Shown here piece by piece: positions 42,190 to 51,316 of a stretch of DNA of 64,000 nucleotides. Source of the stretch: Bacillota bacterium (GTDB lineage Bacteria > Bacillota > UBA4882 > UBA8346); NCBI GenBank assembly GCA_023435565.1, contig JAEYRN010000030.1, positions 62,001 through 126,000 on the forward strand, written 5' to 3'. Made by a program: the position numbers and the translations under genes. Below the pieces are notes generated by a model. That model had not been told where the DNA came from. It did no database searches and saw only the letters and a program-made list of their open reading frames with translations. Within the stretch, counting starts at the first letter, position 1. Each line of letters begins with the position of its first letter.

Positions 42190-44643
42190 TTAAAAGCTTT
42201 CCGATACCGCCACAGCTGCAGTGGCCGCACCTTGGCTAAATTCACGGTAACAGTCGGCTGTTTCCGGTAAATTCTTATAACGCAGCCATTCATCATTAAA
42301 GTTTTCTTTACCCTTTGTCTTCAGAATTTGGTCAACCATCTTCCTGTCCTCTTTCGAACTGGCCGCACAATAGGATAAAGCGATTGGCCCGAGGGAAAGT
42401 TCGAACAGGCGTGAACCGGCGATTGATTTATAGTAATACTGACGTTTGGGCACGGCTTCGGCGATGATCCGTTTCTCGCTTTCGTTAAGGCCGAATGATT
42501 CATAAATTGGCGCAATTTCTTTGCTGAGGGCATTGGAGTTTGGCAGGTAGATTTTAGTATGGCAAGCTTCCATGATGGTCTGGGCGATTGAGCTTTTTTG
42601 AATGTCGCCCAGGGATTGGGTTGCAAAAACAACCGAAACGTTAGCTTTACGAAGTACCTTTAACCATTCGCGGATTTTCTCGGCGAAACTGGAATTATCA
42701 AGAAACATCCAACCCTCGTCAATATTAAGGAGTGTCGGAACGCCGGTAAAACGCTGTTCAAGCTTATGAAACAGATAATTTAAGGTCGGCGCGACGGCGG
42801 CAGGGGTATTCATCAATTTAGCCATTTCAAATACTTGCCACCGTCCATAGTCTAAACGGTCCGAACTAGCGTCGAATAACCGCCCGAATGCTCCTTTGAG
42901 CGTGGCCGGTTCCAAGGCTTGTCTTAATGTTTTATCTTGTAATAAAAACGTTAAACCGGTTATGGTCCGCTGCTCTTTAGGGGAAGTCGCCAGTGAACCA
43001 AGGGCCGTCCAAACGGTTTTTTTAACAATCGGATTGATCTCAACGTTTTCGGCGCGTAAAAAGTCGTAAATCCATTCAGCGGCCCAGGAACGTTCCTTTT
43101 CATCGTCGATATTGGCCAAGGGTTGAAAAGACAGGGTATCCTCCTCTTCATCGGCCAGGTTATAAAAGTCGCCGCCGACCCCGGCGGTCAATGCTTTACT
43201 GGAAGCGTCTTTATCGAAGATATAGACCTGCGATCCTTGGTAACGGCGAAATTGGGTCGCCAGTATCGCCAAAAAAACTGATTTTCCCGCGCCGGTTGGC
43301 CCAACAATCATGGTATGCCCTACATCTCCGATATGAAGATTTAAGCGAAACGGGGTATTATCCGGAGTTTGGGTATACATCAATACCGGAGCGTTTAAAT
43401 GTTTGTTCTTTTCCGGTCCCGCCCAGATTGCGGAGAGCGGAAAAACATGCGCCAAATTCAGCGTATTAAATAACGGTCTTCTGATATTGGCGCGGCTATG
43501 CCCCGGCAGGCTGCCAAGCCAAGCGTCAACCGCGTTTATATTTTCATTGATTACTGTGAAACCTAAATTATTGATAGTTTTTTCAACCGCATTTACTTTC
43601 TTCTCGATTGTTTTTAAGTCAGTGTCCCAAACTGTCACCGTGGCCGTAAAATAGCCGTAACTTACATAGTCTGCCCCTACCTCCTGCAGGGCTTCATCCG
43701 CGTCGGTACTTTTAGCTAAAGCATCGTTATTGACCATGGCGCTTTGCGATCCGGTAAAAATTTCTTTAATCATTTGAAACGCGCCCTGGCGGTTGGCAAA
43801 CCATTGTTTACGGTACTTGCGAATTTCTTTTTGAGCGTCGGTTTTATCAAGGGGTAGAAACCGGGTTGCCCAACGGTATTCAAAGTTCAGCCAATTAAGG
43901 TTGTCCAGTAATCCTGGAATGCTTGAACCGGGAAACCCAAGAATCGAAACAGTCCTTAAATGATAATTGCCCAGCTTCGGTTCCAGTCCGCCGTTTAGCG
44001 GGGTATCCGACAAAATTGCATCCAGATATATTGGAATTTCCGATACTTTAACCGGGTGCCGTTTTGGAGAAATACAGCTATGTAGGTAAGTTAAGGTTTC
44101 CTCATCATCCAAAGGCTCGGCTTCGGACATTAGTTCCGAGAACAGGCTATATACCAGTTCCACTTCCGTTAGAAAAGTCTTTAAATGCCCCCGGTATGTT
44201 TCTTGTTCCTGTTTTTCACTGCGCTGGATTAAATACTTGTATAATAAACCCACATTATCTTTGGGCGGCAAATAAAGCAGCGTGAAAAAGTAATTGTTTT
44301 CATAGTGGTTACCTTCGGAAAAAAACAGCTTACGTTCCACATCAATCATCAAAGATATCGGGTCCGGAAATTTAGATTCGGGGTATTGTTGACTTTGGAC
44401 CCGTTGCGCTTCGGCAAAGATACCCCACCCGCCTATTAGCCGTTTCAAGACGTTATTAATCCTGCTAGTAGTAACAAGTAATTCCGCTTCAGTAGCGCTT
44501 TCCAAATCGGGCCCGCGAAACCGAAAGGTTTTTTGAAAGGAACCGTCTTTATTCAGGACAACTCCCGGCGCAACCAATAAGGCCCATGGCAATAAATCGG
44601 AAAGACGGTCGGGCCTGGTGCGATATTCCGCAAGGTTAAACAT
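42190..44643 (-). CDS. trbE: TrbE/VirB4-type transfer ATPase
   Basis: 817 residues from the ATG at 44643, preceded by AAGGGGG; a longer frame lies inside trbD. Walker A GPTGAGKSVFLAILA, Walker B LLNIDEGWMFLD and the FATQSLGDIQKS sensor of VirB4-like ATPases are present. It powers pilus biogenesis and substrate translocation at the inner membrane. Followed by the Fn3 lipoprotein gene with 34 bases between. Confidence 0.95.
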   Translation of the reverse strand: MFNLAEYRTRPDRLSDLLPWALLVAPGVVLNKDGSFQKTFRFRGPDLESATEAELLVTTSRINNVLKRLIGGWGIFAEAQRVQSQQYPESKFPDPISLMIDVERKLFFSEGNHYENNYFFTLLYLPPKDNVGLLYKYLIQRSEKQEQETYRGHLKTFLTEVELVYSLFSELMSEAEPLDDEETLTYLHSCISPKRHPVKVSEIPIYLDAILSDTPLNGGLEPKLGNYHLRTVSILGFPGSSIPGLLDNLNWLNFEYRWATRFLPLDKTDAQKEIRKYRKQWFANRQGAFQMIKEIFTGSQSAMVNNDALAKSTDADEALQEVGADYVSYGYFTATVTVWDTDLKTIEKKVNAVEKTINNLGFTVINENINAVDAWLGSLPGHSRANIRRPLFNTLNLAHVFPLSAIWAGPEKNKHLNAPVLMYTQTPDNTPFRLNLHIGDVGHTMIVGPTGAGKSVFLAILATQFRRYQGSQVYIFDKDASSKALTAGVGGDFYNLADEEEDTLSFQPLANIDDEKERSWAAEWIYDFLRAENVEINPIVKKTVWTALGSLATSPKEQRTITGLTFLLQDKTLRQALEPATLKGAFGRLFDASSDRLDYGRWQVFEMAKLMNTPAAVAPTLNYLFHKLEQRFTGVPTLLNIDEGWMFLDNSSFAEKIREWLKVLRKANVSVVFATQSLGDIQKSSIAQTIMEACHTKIYLPNSNALSKEIAPIYESFGLNESEKRIIAEAVPKRQYYYKSIAGSRLFELSLGPIALSYCAASSKEDRKMVDQILKTKGKENFNDEWLRYKNLPETADCYREFSQGAATAAVAVSESF

Positions 44644-44660
44644 TGATCCACCCCCTTTCT

Positions 44661-44909
44661 TTAGGTTGAATAATAAGACTTTTGTTTGGTATGCCTTCTC
44701 AAGCAGTCGAAAAATTGGGGATCTTTTTTGGTTGCAACCATGGCTAATACATGAACCACAAGACAGATTGGTATTACAAACCATGATTGGGCGCCCAACC
44801 CCAAAGCGGCCCCGACGGAACCGTTTAAAATGGCAATCGATCTAGGGACCCCGCCCAACAAAATCTGGTCGGTCAATGAGCGGTGAATCGGTATTTCATA
44901 TCCCTCCAT
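44661..44909 (-). CDS. trbD: TrbD/VirB3-like transfer protein
   Basis: 82 residues. N-terminal YEIPIHRSLTDQILLGGVPR is the TrbD signature, followed by two membrane segments (NGSVGAALGLGAQSW and ICLVVHVLAMVATKKDP). ATG at 44909 or TTG at 44912; GGGGAGG lies eight to eleven bases upstream. Small inner-membrane subunit between trbC and trbE. Confidence 0.9.
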   Translation of the reverse strand: MEGYEIPIHRSLTDQILLGGVPRSIAILNGSVGAALGLGAQSWFVIPICLVVHVLAMVATKKDPQFFDCLRRHTKQKSYYST

Positions 44910-44940
44910 CAAGCTAAAAACCTCCCCTTAAACTTCATGT

Positions 44941-45264
44941 TTAAAATCCAACTCCGCCGCTGAATCCCAAAAACGGTAAAACGAATGTTGCGGCGGAAAA
45001 GGCGGTGGAAAGAGCGATACAAATTCCGAAGAACGTTTTCAGCATTTCCCCATGTTCGCTCTTGGCAAAACCAAAGCAAGCACCAATAATCATGATGATT
45101 CCAATGCACTTTGCAACCGGTCCCGTTATTGAATCCGTAATTCTTTGAATCGGACTTTCCCAAGGCATTCCGCTTCCGGAAGCGAAAACAATTGTTGTAA
45201 ATGCCAATACTAAAGTTCCAACCAGTACCATTGAACAAAAAACTTTCAATAATCTCAGTTTCAT
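44941..45264 (-). CDS. trbC: TrbC/VirB2-like pilin
   Basis: 107 residues. Signal peptide (LLKVFCSMVLVGTLVLAF) followed by two hydrophobic segments: CIGIIMIIGACFGFA and a later one ending VLPFLGFSGGVGF. GAGAGGAG lies before the ATG at 45264, inside the end of trbB. This is the pilus subunit, probably cyclised by TraF as in IncP. Confidence 0.9.
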   Translation of the reverse strand: MKLRLLKVFCSMVLVGTLVLAFTTIVFASGSGMPWESPIQRITDSITGPVAKCIGIIMIIGACFGFAKSEHGEMLKTFFGICIALSTAFSAATFVLPFLGFSGGVGF

Positions 45265-45278
45265 TTGATTTTCTCCTC

Positions 45279-46238
45279 TCAAATTGGCTTTAAAAGATAA
45301 TCGTTATTATTTAATCCAGTTACTTCAACTACTTCCTTAATCAGTCTGCTATTGCGATGCCGCACGATAAATACTATAATGTTGACGGCTTCCGCAATCA
45401 GCCCTTTTTGGGGATTGGGAATCGCTTCTTGAATTAATTGTTCCAGCCGAATCAAGCCTCCCCACGCGGAATTGGCGTGAATGGTGCAACAGCCTCCCGG
45501 ATGGCCGGTGTTCCACGCCTTTAATAACGTCAAGGCTTCCGGCCCTCTTACCTCTCCAACCACAATTCGGTCCGGACGCAGGCGCATAGTGGCAAACAAA
45601 AGATTATTCATGGAAACATGTTCCCGCGATCTTAAAAAAACCGTATCCGGGGCGGTGCATTGCAACTCTTGAGTGTCCTCGATGATCACAATCCGATCAT
45701 TGGTTTTAGCGACTTCATTTAGAATTGCATTGACCAGGGTGGTTTTACCGGAACCGGTACCGCCGACCACTAAGATATTTTTCTTGTCATGGACCGCTTT
45801 GATAATAATCTCTTTTTGGCATTCAGTCATGATGCCGTCTTTAACGTACCGGTCAAGGGTATAAACCATCAGCGCCTTTTTCCGAATCGTTATGGTCGGA
45901 GAGGATACTACGGGTGGTAAAACTCCTTGAAACCGGTTGCCGCTGCCGGGAAATTCCGCCGCCAAAAGAGGATTATCAGCGTTACAAGTTGTCCCGGTGG
46001 AACTGGCAACGAGATAAATAATCCGCTCAGCATCAGCCGGGCTGATTTTAAATCCGGTATTCGAACGTCCTTCGCCAAGCTTATCGATCCATAAGCATCC
46101 GTCCGGATTTAACATTACTTCCACAACTGAAATGTCTTCCAAATACCAGGAGATTTGGGGACCTAGAGCCGTCGCCAACATCCGGGTCAGCCGGTCTTGG
46201 CTATGGTCTTGATCTCTTAGCGCATTGACATTACCCAT
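45279..46238 (-). CDS. trbB: TrbB/VirB11-type hexameric transfer ATPase
   Basis: 319 residues. Walker A GGTGSGKTTLVNAIL, Asp box VIIEDTQEL, Walker B MRLRPDRIVVGEVRG and His box GHPGGCCTIHANSA are all intact. It couples ATP hydrolysis to pilus assembly and DNA transfer. It overlaps the traD-like gene by eight bases and precedes trbC closely. Confidence 0.95.
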   Translation of the reverse strand: MGNVNALRDQDHSQDRLTRMLATALGPQISWYLEDISVVEVMLNPDGCLWIDKLGEGRSNTGFKISPADAERIIYLVASSTGTTCNADNPLLAAEFPGSGNRFQGVLPPVVSSPTITIRKKALMVYTLDRYVKDGIMTECQKEIIIKAVHDKKNILVVGGTGSGKTTLVNAILNEVAKTNDRIVIIEDTQELQCTAPDTVFLRSREHVSMNNLLFATMRLRPDRIVVGEVRGPEALTLLKAWNTGHPGGCCTIHANSAWGGLIRLEQLIQEAIPNPQKGLIAEAVNIIVFIVRHRNSRLIKEVVEVTGLNNNDYLLKPI

Positions 46239-46572
46239 CCGCTTTGGTCACTTTCCTTTCGTTGCCCTTTCGTGCATCTTCCCGTTGTTTCAAGGTTAAA
46301 TCGCCAACTTGTTTCCAGGCATATGCCAGATCCGGATGTTTTTTAATCCTTGCTGCAATCTCCATCAAAGCCCCTAACATAGCCCCTTTATCAAAATTGC
46401 CCAATCCGGCGATTTCTGCAAGGCCGCCTATTTGAATCAATTTCTGGGTGCGCTTTTTCCGGTTGGCCTGTGAAAGTCTTGATCTTTCCTCATTAATCCT
46501 TCTTTCAAGCTTTGCTTTTTTGTCGATTAATTGTTCCAGCTTTTCTTCGGGGTTTGTAACTGAATCAGCCAT
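46231..46572 (-). CDS. TraD-like small conjugation protein
   Basis: 113 residues, highly charged and helical. N-terminal coiled coil (KLEQLIDKKAKLERRINEERS in parts), then KRTQKLIQIGGLAEIAGLG and FDKGAMLGALMEIA, the pattern of small TraD/TraC proteins next to relaxase or coupling-protein genes in rhizobial-type systems. Probably DNA- or relaxosome-associated. It lies between traG and trbB and overlaps trbB by eight bases. Confidence 0.75.
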   Translation of the reverse strand: MADSVTNPEEKLEQLIDKKAKLERRINEERSRLSQANRKKRTQKLIQIGGLAEIAGLGNFDKGAMLGALMEIAARIKKHPDLAYAWKQVGDLTLKQREDARKGNERKVTKADG

Positions 46573-46592
46573 AGGTATTACTTCTCACCTCC

Positions 46593-48539
46593 TTAAATAA
46601 AATCAAGTTCCGCTTCGGCAAACTTAATTTCATCCAAATCATAACTGGGAATTAGATCATCATGGTAACTATCCGAAACTACCGGCTCGTTCGGGTTTTC
46701 CTCAATTGTAAATAGGGAATTGGTTTTAAACCGGGAGATTGTTTCATATCGGTTGATGGAATCCATTGTTGTTTTGGTAATGACGTCACTTTTTACCGGT
46801 GAATCCATCAGCCTTTGCACAAAATTCTTATCTTTGTAATAAGCGAGCTTTCGAGCTAAGACCGGCGCATTTCCACCCACAAACACTATTTCTTCATCTG
46901 CGGGAAGTTGGGATATCTCACCCGGAGTCAGTAATTGACGGGCGACTTGATGGGCAGTGGTACTTATTTTGGTGTTCCCATGCAACCAGGCGTAAAACCG
47001 GCTGCCGTGATAAGTCTGGGTTGTATAAGTTTCCGTTTTGGTACCCAATAGCTTGCTGATAAACTCCGGAGTTTTTTCGTCGTTCGGCGTATAGGCGATC
47101 CGGATGTGACAATTATCAACAATGCTGTTATTTTGGGTATAAGTTTTATACAACTGATTTAAGCTTTGGATAATCAGAAACGCCCTCAAACCATAACTGG
47201 CGATATAGGCGAGGGCCGCCTCAAAGGCATCTAACCGCCCTAATGCGGGAAACTCATCCAACAGCAATAACAACCGGTGTTTATAGTTCACGATGGGTTT
47301 TCCGTGTTTAAACTTCATGGTTTCGGTTAACCGTCGCGAAACTTGGTTTAAAATCATCCGGATTAACGGCCTGGTCCGGTTAATATCGCTGGGTGGCACC
47401 ACCAAATAAAGGGATATGGGATCTTCGTAATTCATCAAATCGGAAATTGAGAATTCGCTGATTTCCGTATTTAAAGCTACAATTGGGTCCCGGTACAAAC
47501 CCATAATCGCCGTGGCTGTCGAAAGCACTCCTGATCTTTCGTTGGCGCTTTTATTCATTACCGCCCGGGCCGCTTCCGCCACGATGGGATGGATTTCGCT
47601 GTCAACTTTATAGATCTCCCGAAAAAGTCCGGTGGTGTCATGAATGGTGGACATCATTTCAACTAAGCTTTCATCAAAGGTCTTTTCCGGATTTGATAAG
47701 AAAGAAGCGATATCTTTCAACCTTGCGTTGGCCAAAGTGTATTTCAAGTGCAGTACGACTCCGACAATCAAGTCGTATCCGGTTTTATCCCAGTGGTCCA
47801 ACTGGCCGGTCCCCTGCGGATCGACGATCATATCCGCTAGATTCTGAGCGTCCCTAACTTCATTCATTGTTCTAATCCGGATTTCCGATAAGGGATTATA
47901 CCGGACCGAACTCCCATCCGTACAGGTAGGATCAAATTTTAATACCTTGTTCTTCATGTACCTTTGTCTGAAACCTGAAGTGATGCCGAAGTTCTCGCCC
48001 TTGATATCCGTAACCAGCACCGAGTGGGGCCAAGTTAACAAGGTTGGTATAATCAGGCCAACCCCTTTCCCCGAACGGGTGGGGGCCATAACCATAATAT
48101 GTTCCGGGCCATCATGTCTTAGATATCGTCCGTCTTTCTTATTTAAACCCAATACCACGCCGTTATTGTTCAAAAGGCCGATTTTTTTAACATCTTTCTC
48201 ATTTGCCCAATGGGCGGATCCAAAAGTGGTTGGTTCTTTTTTATCTTTAGCCGCCAGAACCTCGGCGATGATCATCACTCCAACATTGCATACCACTGCC
48301 AAAAATAAGGCGGTTGCAGCCAAGTCGAACTGTTTAGGAGCATAAGTACCGTATTTGATCCACCAATAAAGAAATTTAGGGGGATAGATGGGTTTTTCAT
48401 GTAATATAAACCACTCAGACCCCAGCGCTTTTTGATAACTAAGCAACTTGGCAACCCATTGAGTCGATACCCACACCCCGATCAAGGTAATGATTAACAT
48501 AGCCATTACTGAAAGCAGGCGGATTTTTGATGAAGTCAT
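46593..48539 (-). CDS. traG: TraG/VirD4-type coupling ATPase
   Basis: 648 residues. Two N-terminal membrane segments (MAMLIITLIGVWVSTQWVA; LAATALFLAVVCNVGVMII), FGSAHWANEKDV, Walker A PTRSGKGVGLIIPTLL, Walker B LLLLLDEFPALGRLD, and the KAQSINQL-like FLIIQSLNQLYKTY. It brings the relaxosome to the channel. The ATG overlaps the trbI stop by four bases. Confidence 0.96.
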   Translation of the reverse strand: MTSSKIRLLSVMAMLIITLIGVWVSTQWVAKLLSYQKALGSEWFILHEKPIYPPKFLYWWIKYGTYAPKQFDLAATALFLAVVCNVGVMIIAEVLAAKDKKEPTTFGSAHWANEKDVKKIGLLNNNGVVLGLNKKDGRYLRHDGPEHIMVMAPTRSGKGVGLIIPTLLTWPHSVLVTDIKGENFGITSGFRQRYMKNKVLKFDPTCTDGSSVRYNPLSEIRIRTMNEVRDAQNLADMIVDPQGTGQLDHWDKTGYDLIVGVVLHLKYTLANARLKDIASFLSNPEKTFDESLVEMMSTIHDTTGLFREIYKVDSEIHPIVAEAARAVMNKSANERSGVLSTATAIMGLYRDPIVALNTEISEFSISDLMNYEDPISLYLVVPPSDINRTRPLIRMILNQVSRRLTETMKFKHGKPIVNYKHRLLLLLDEFPALGRLDAFEAALAYIASYGLRAFLIIQSLNQLYKTYTQNNSIVDNCHIRIAYTPNDEKTPEFISKLLGTKTETYTTQTYHGSRFYAWLHGNTKISTTAHQVARQLLTPGEISQLPADEEIVFVGGNAPVLARKLAYYKDKNFVQRLMDSPVKSDVITKTTMDSINRYETISRFKTNSLFTIEENPNEPVVSDSYHDDLIPSYDLDEIKFAEAELDFI

Positions 48540-49762
48540 TTCTTTTGATAACTTTCCAGGATTAAATCCCTATCGACAAAAATGTTGAACTTAATCCCCG
48601 GTCTGATTTCAATTGTGGGCTGGATGTTCAAGTTTTTTTCAAAAACCTTGATCCCGGCTTCCGCCAAGCTGGAGGCCGCTCCTGAAGCTGCTAATTGCTC
48701 GTAAGTTTGATTAGCGGTTTGATCTCCGGAACTCAGCATTTTTGAACCTGCTCCCATAAGGCTGGTTAATAATCCTCCAACGATAATTTTGTCGAAATGA
48801 TTGTTGACTTTGTCTTTTAAACCCGCGTATCCACCGGTATCCGCCCCAGTCATCCCTTCCAGCGCCAATGATTTGCCGTTAGGCAGTATTAAACGGGACC
48901 AGGCTACCAAAAGCCGGTTTTGCGCGTAAGCGATCTTCGAGTCATAGACACCGATTATTTTAGTGCCTTGCGGAATAAGCAAGAATCGTCCCGAAGCCGT
49001 ATCATAAATATTCTCCCGTACCTGGGCCGTGATATATCCGGGAAGATCACTATTGATTCCGGTAATCAAAGTAACCGGAATAACCGAACCGGCTTTAACT
49101 TCAAACTTTGATAAGGGTGGTCGTAACCCCATCGCATTCGTATAAAAGGTAGTGGTTGAATTGGAATATAAAAATGCCTGTTTCTCATCCTGCCCGTTTT
49201 GGTCTTGAACCAGATTGGGCATCCCAACTGGCGTATAGTTATTAGGTATGGAATTAGAGCCATTTGAGTTGGAAACTTGTTTGGTTTGGTTTTGTGATTG
49301 CTGATCAAGGCTTATAAAACGGATATGGCTTTTACGGGCTTCTATTTTTGTTTGTTCTTCGGGTGATAACTGATTATTGGAAGTAACATTTGTTGGCGGT
49401 ACATATTGATCTTCCGAAGGGAGCACCGGTATCGGAATATCGGATTTTGAAGTTAAATCTTGACCTGAATAAGAACTGGGCACATTAATCATTTCATCCG
49501 GGAGAATATTATTGGAACCTACTTTTTCCGTCTTCAATTTATTGCCGGCTGTATCCAAGGTATCACTTCTTCTGGGTGGCTGCAAAACTGCTAAGATAGT
49601 GAAAAAAACAACTGCACCCAGGATTAAACAGATGAAAGTAACGGTTTTTTTATTAAATGCCGTCACTATCGGCGGTTTGGGATGTAATAGGTTGTTTTGT
49701 GGTATAACTGGTATTGGTTCTTCGGAGTTTGGCAGTTTGGAAAAGTCGATATTTCTGGACAT
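48536..49762 (-). CDS. trbI: TrbI/VirB10-like core complex protein
   Basis: 408 residues from the ATG at 49762 (GGAGG eight bases upstream). One membrane helix (KTVTFICLILGAVVFFTILAV) follows a Pro-rich cytoplasmic end. A long spacer with many Gln/Asn/Ser follows and a C-terminal VirB10 beta-barrel: VITLITGINSDLPGYITAQV-type start, GKSLALEGMTGADTGGYAGL and the IRPGIKFNIFVDRDL ending. In Gram-negative systems this spans both membranes; its presence argues for an outer membrane or an adapted equivalent. Confidence 0.93.
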   Translation of the reverse strand: MSRNIDFSKLPNSEEPIPVIPQNNLLHPKPPIVTAFNKKTVTFICLILGAVVFFTILAVLQPPRRSDTLDTAGNKLKTEKVGSNNILPDEMINVPSSYSGQDLTSKSDIPIPVLPSEDQYVPPTNVTSNNQLSPEEQTKIEARKSHIRFISLDQQSQNQTKQVSNSNGSNSIPNNYTPVGMPNLVQDQNGQDEKQAFLYSNSTTTFYTNAMGLRPPLSKFEVKAGSVIPVTLITGINSDLPGYITAQVRENIYDTASGRFLLIPQGTKIIGVYDSKIAYAQNRLLVAWSRLILPNGKSLALEGMTGADTGGYAGLKDKVNNHFDKIIVGGLLTSLMGAGSKMLSSGDQTANQTYEQLAASGAASSLAEAGIKVFEKNLNIQPTIEIRPGIKFNIFVDRDLILESYQKK

Positions 49763-49777
49763 GTTTAATACCTCCAA

Positions 49778-50575
49778 CTATTTTTTCCGGATAATTCTGA
49801 TAACTTCCTTACCGTTTCGCATTTCCGCCTCATCGATTAGCCGATCAACGATAAAATAAGAGTTTTTCACTCGATAATTGACTATTGCCAGTTTTCCTTC
49901 GTCTTTGACAAATAGGACCGGGGCTTCTTTTGAGTCCATTTCCAAGGGCATCTTGATATAGGTCTTTTTTCCGTCATCAAACACCAATTGCGGGGTCCAG
50001 CTGAAGGATGGTTTCGAATTCAACATTTTTCCGTACAGGTAATAATCAAAATTAACTTCCGACAGTGAAACACCCAGCAAAATATGATTGTTTTCTTCTT
50101 GTTGTTGCTGTTGTTGGGCCAGTAAAAGAGCTGCGCTTTCTTCCTGGGGATAATTCCAGCAGATAATCGGAGTGAAATTTTGTGGCGATACAAAGGCTTC
50201 AATATGATAAACATGGAGATTAGTGCCGATCATGAAGTTGGTTGATAACGTCCTATCGTCAATTATTGGTTTTACATTCACATGCCACTGTTCGCTACGG
50301 CCGCTTCCCAAAAGAATGGGATCAATAATCCATCTAACCGTATCAGCGCCGCCGATATACATAAATTTTTCGCCTGGTTGCAACTCAATAGTTACGAACC
50401 GGTCCGGCTTACAGTAAATCGTATAAATCATATGTTGCATATAAGGATATACTCGGGCCGCATTTAGAACTGCGGCATCGGATGGATTTAATCTTGCATC
50501 ATCCGCTCCCTTAACCAGGGTGCAAAAGCTTATGGCGATAATTAAAACCACTGTTGTAATCAATAATTTTTTCAT
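49778..50575 (-). CDS. trbG: TrbG/VirB9-like outer-core protein
   Basis: 265 residues with a signal peptide (MKKLLITTVVLIIAISFCTLV). PGEKFMYIGGADTVRW and the C-terminal beta domain (GKKTYIKMPLEM, APVLFVKDEGKLAIVNYRV, YFIVDRLIDEAEMRNG) follow the TrbG pattern. An eight-Gln run lies mid-protein. In known systems it forms the outer-membrane collar with VirB10. Located between trbF and trbI. Confidence 0.92.
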   Translation of the reverse strand: MKKLLITTVVLIIAISFCTLVKGADDARLNPSDAAVLNAARVYPYMQHMIYTIYCKPDRFVTIELQPGEKFMYIGGADTVRWIIDPILLGSGRSEQWHVNVKPIIDDRTLSTNFMIGTNLHVYHIEAFVSPQNFTPIICWNYPQEESAALLLAQQQQQQEENNHILLGVSLSEVNFDYYLYGKMLNSKPSFSWTPQLVFDDGKKTYIKMPLEMDSKEAPVLFVKDEGKLAIVNYRVKNSYFIVDRLIDEAEMRNGKEVIRIIRKK

Positions 50576-50617
50576 AGCTAATTCCTCCCTTTGATTTATT
50601 AAAAGTCACCCTTACTT

Positions 50618-51316
50618 TTATTGCGCTTCCTTACCCCATGAAAAATCTTTAATATAAAGCCCCAATGGATTGTCTAGAATCTCCTTTTCCGTTTTTGGCA
50701 CGGAAAAATCAACTGTAAATATACCGGTCATCTGATATCGTTCTTTTAAAGAACCACCGACTGTGCAGATATCTTCCCGCCAGCGAACTTGGTAGGAATT
50801 TTTCGATAGTGGAACAATGACGTTTATTTCGACTTGTTTCGTTAAAGAGCCTAAATCCGCGAAGGGGTTATTGTCTTTCACAAGCTGGTTCATTTTGAAG
50901 GTTCCTGATTGGTTCAAATATTTATAAGCGGTCAGCCAATTTTGCTTTGCCACCACTGGGTCCAGGGATAAGGATCTGGTTTTTTGAACAAATTGACTCA
51001 AGAAATATTTAATTTCCTTTTCTTCCGGGGTGTAATTCATCTCGGTGGCCGGTCCAACCGCTATCGCCGCACCATCCTGGCCCAGTTTCACCACATAAGG
51101 AATGATTCTGCTTTTTCCGCTGATGCTGTTGATGATATAAGCCAAAAAAAGACAAAACGCCAATAAACCGAGCGCGCATAACCGCCAATTTTTAGCCTGG
51201 ACGCGGGAATTGCCGATCCGGTCATCCCATTCCTTTTGGGCTTTTTCATAAGAAACAACCGGGTAACCTTCGGGTTTATAACTTTTAGTTGCTTGGTTTA
51301 ATTCACTAGTACTCAT
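50618..51316 (-). CDS. trbF: TrbF/VirB8-like inner-membrane transfer protein
   Basis: 232 residues. Cytoplasmic start with KAQKEWDDRIGNSRVQAKNW, one membrane helix (LALGLLAFCLFLAYII-like), then a periplasmic VirB8 domain with FVQKTRSLSLDPVVAKQNW and YQVRWREDI. ATG overlaps the stop of the upstream gene by four bases. It nucleates the transfer channel. Confidence 0.9.
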   Translation of the reverse strand: MSTSELNQATKSYKPEGYPVVSYEKAQKEWDDRIGNSRVQAKNWRLCALGLLAFCLFLAYIINSISGKSRIIPYVVKLGQDGAAIAVGPATEMNYTPEEKEIKYFLSQFVQKTRSLSLDPVVAKQNWLTAYKYLNQSGTFKMNQLVKDNNPFADLGSLTKQVEINVIVPLSKNSYQVRWREDICTVGGSLKERYQMTGIFTVDFSVPKTEKEILDNPLGLYIKDFSWGKEAQ

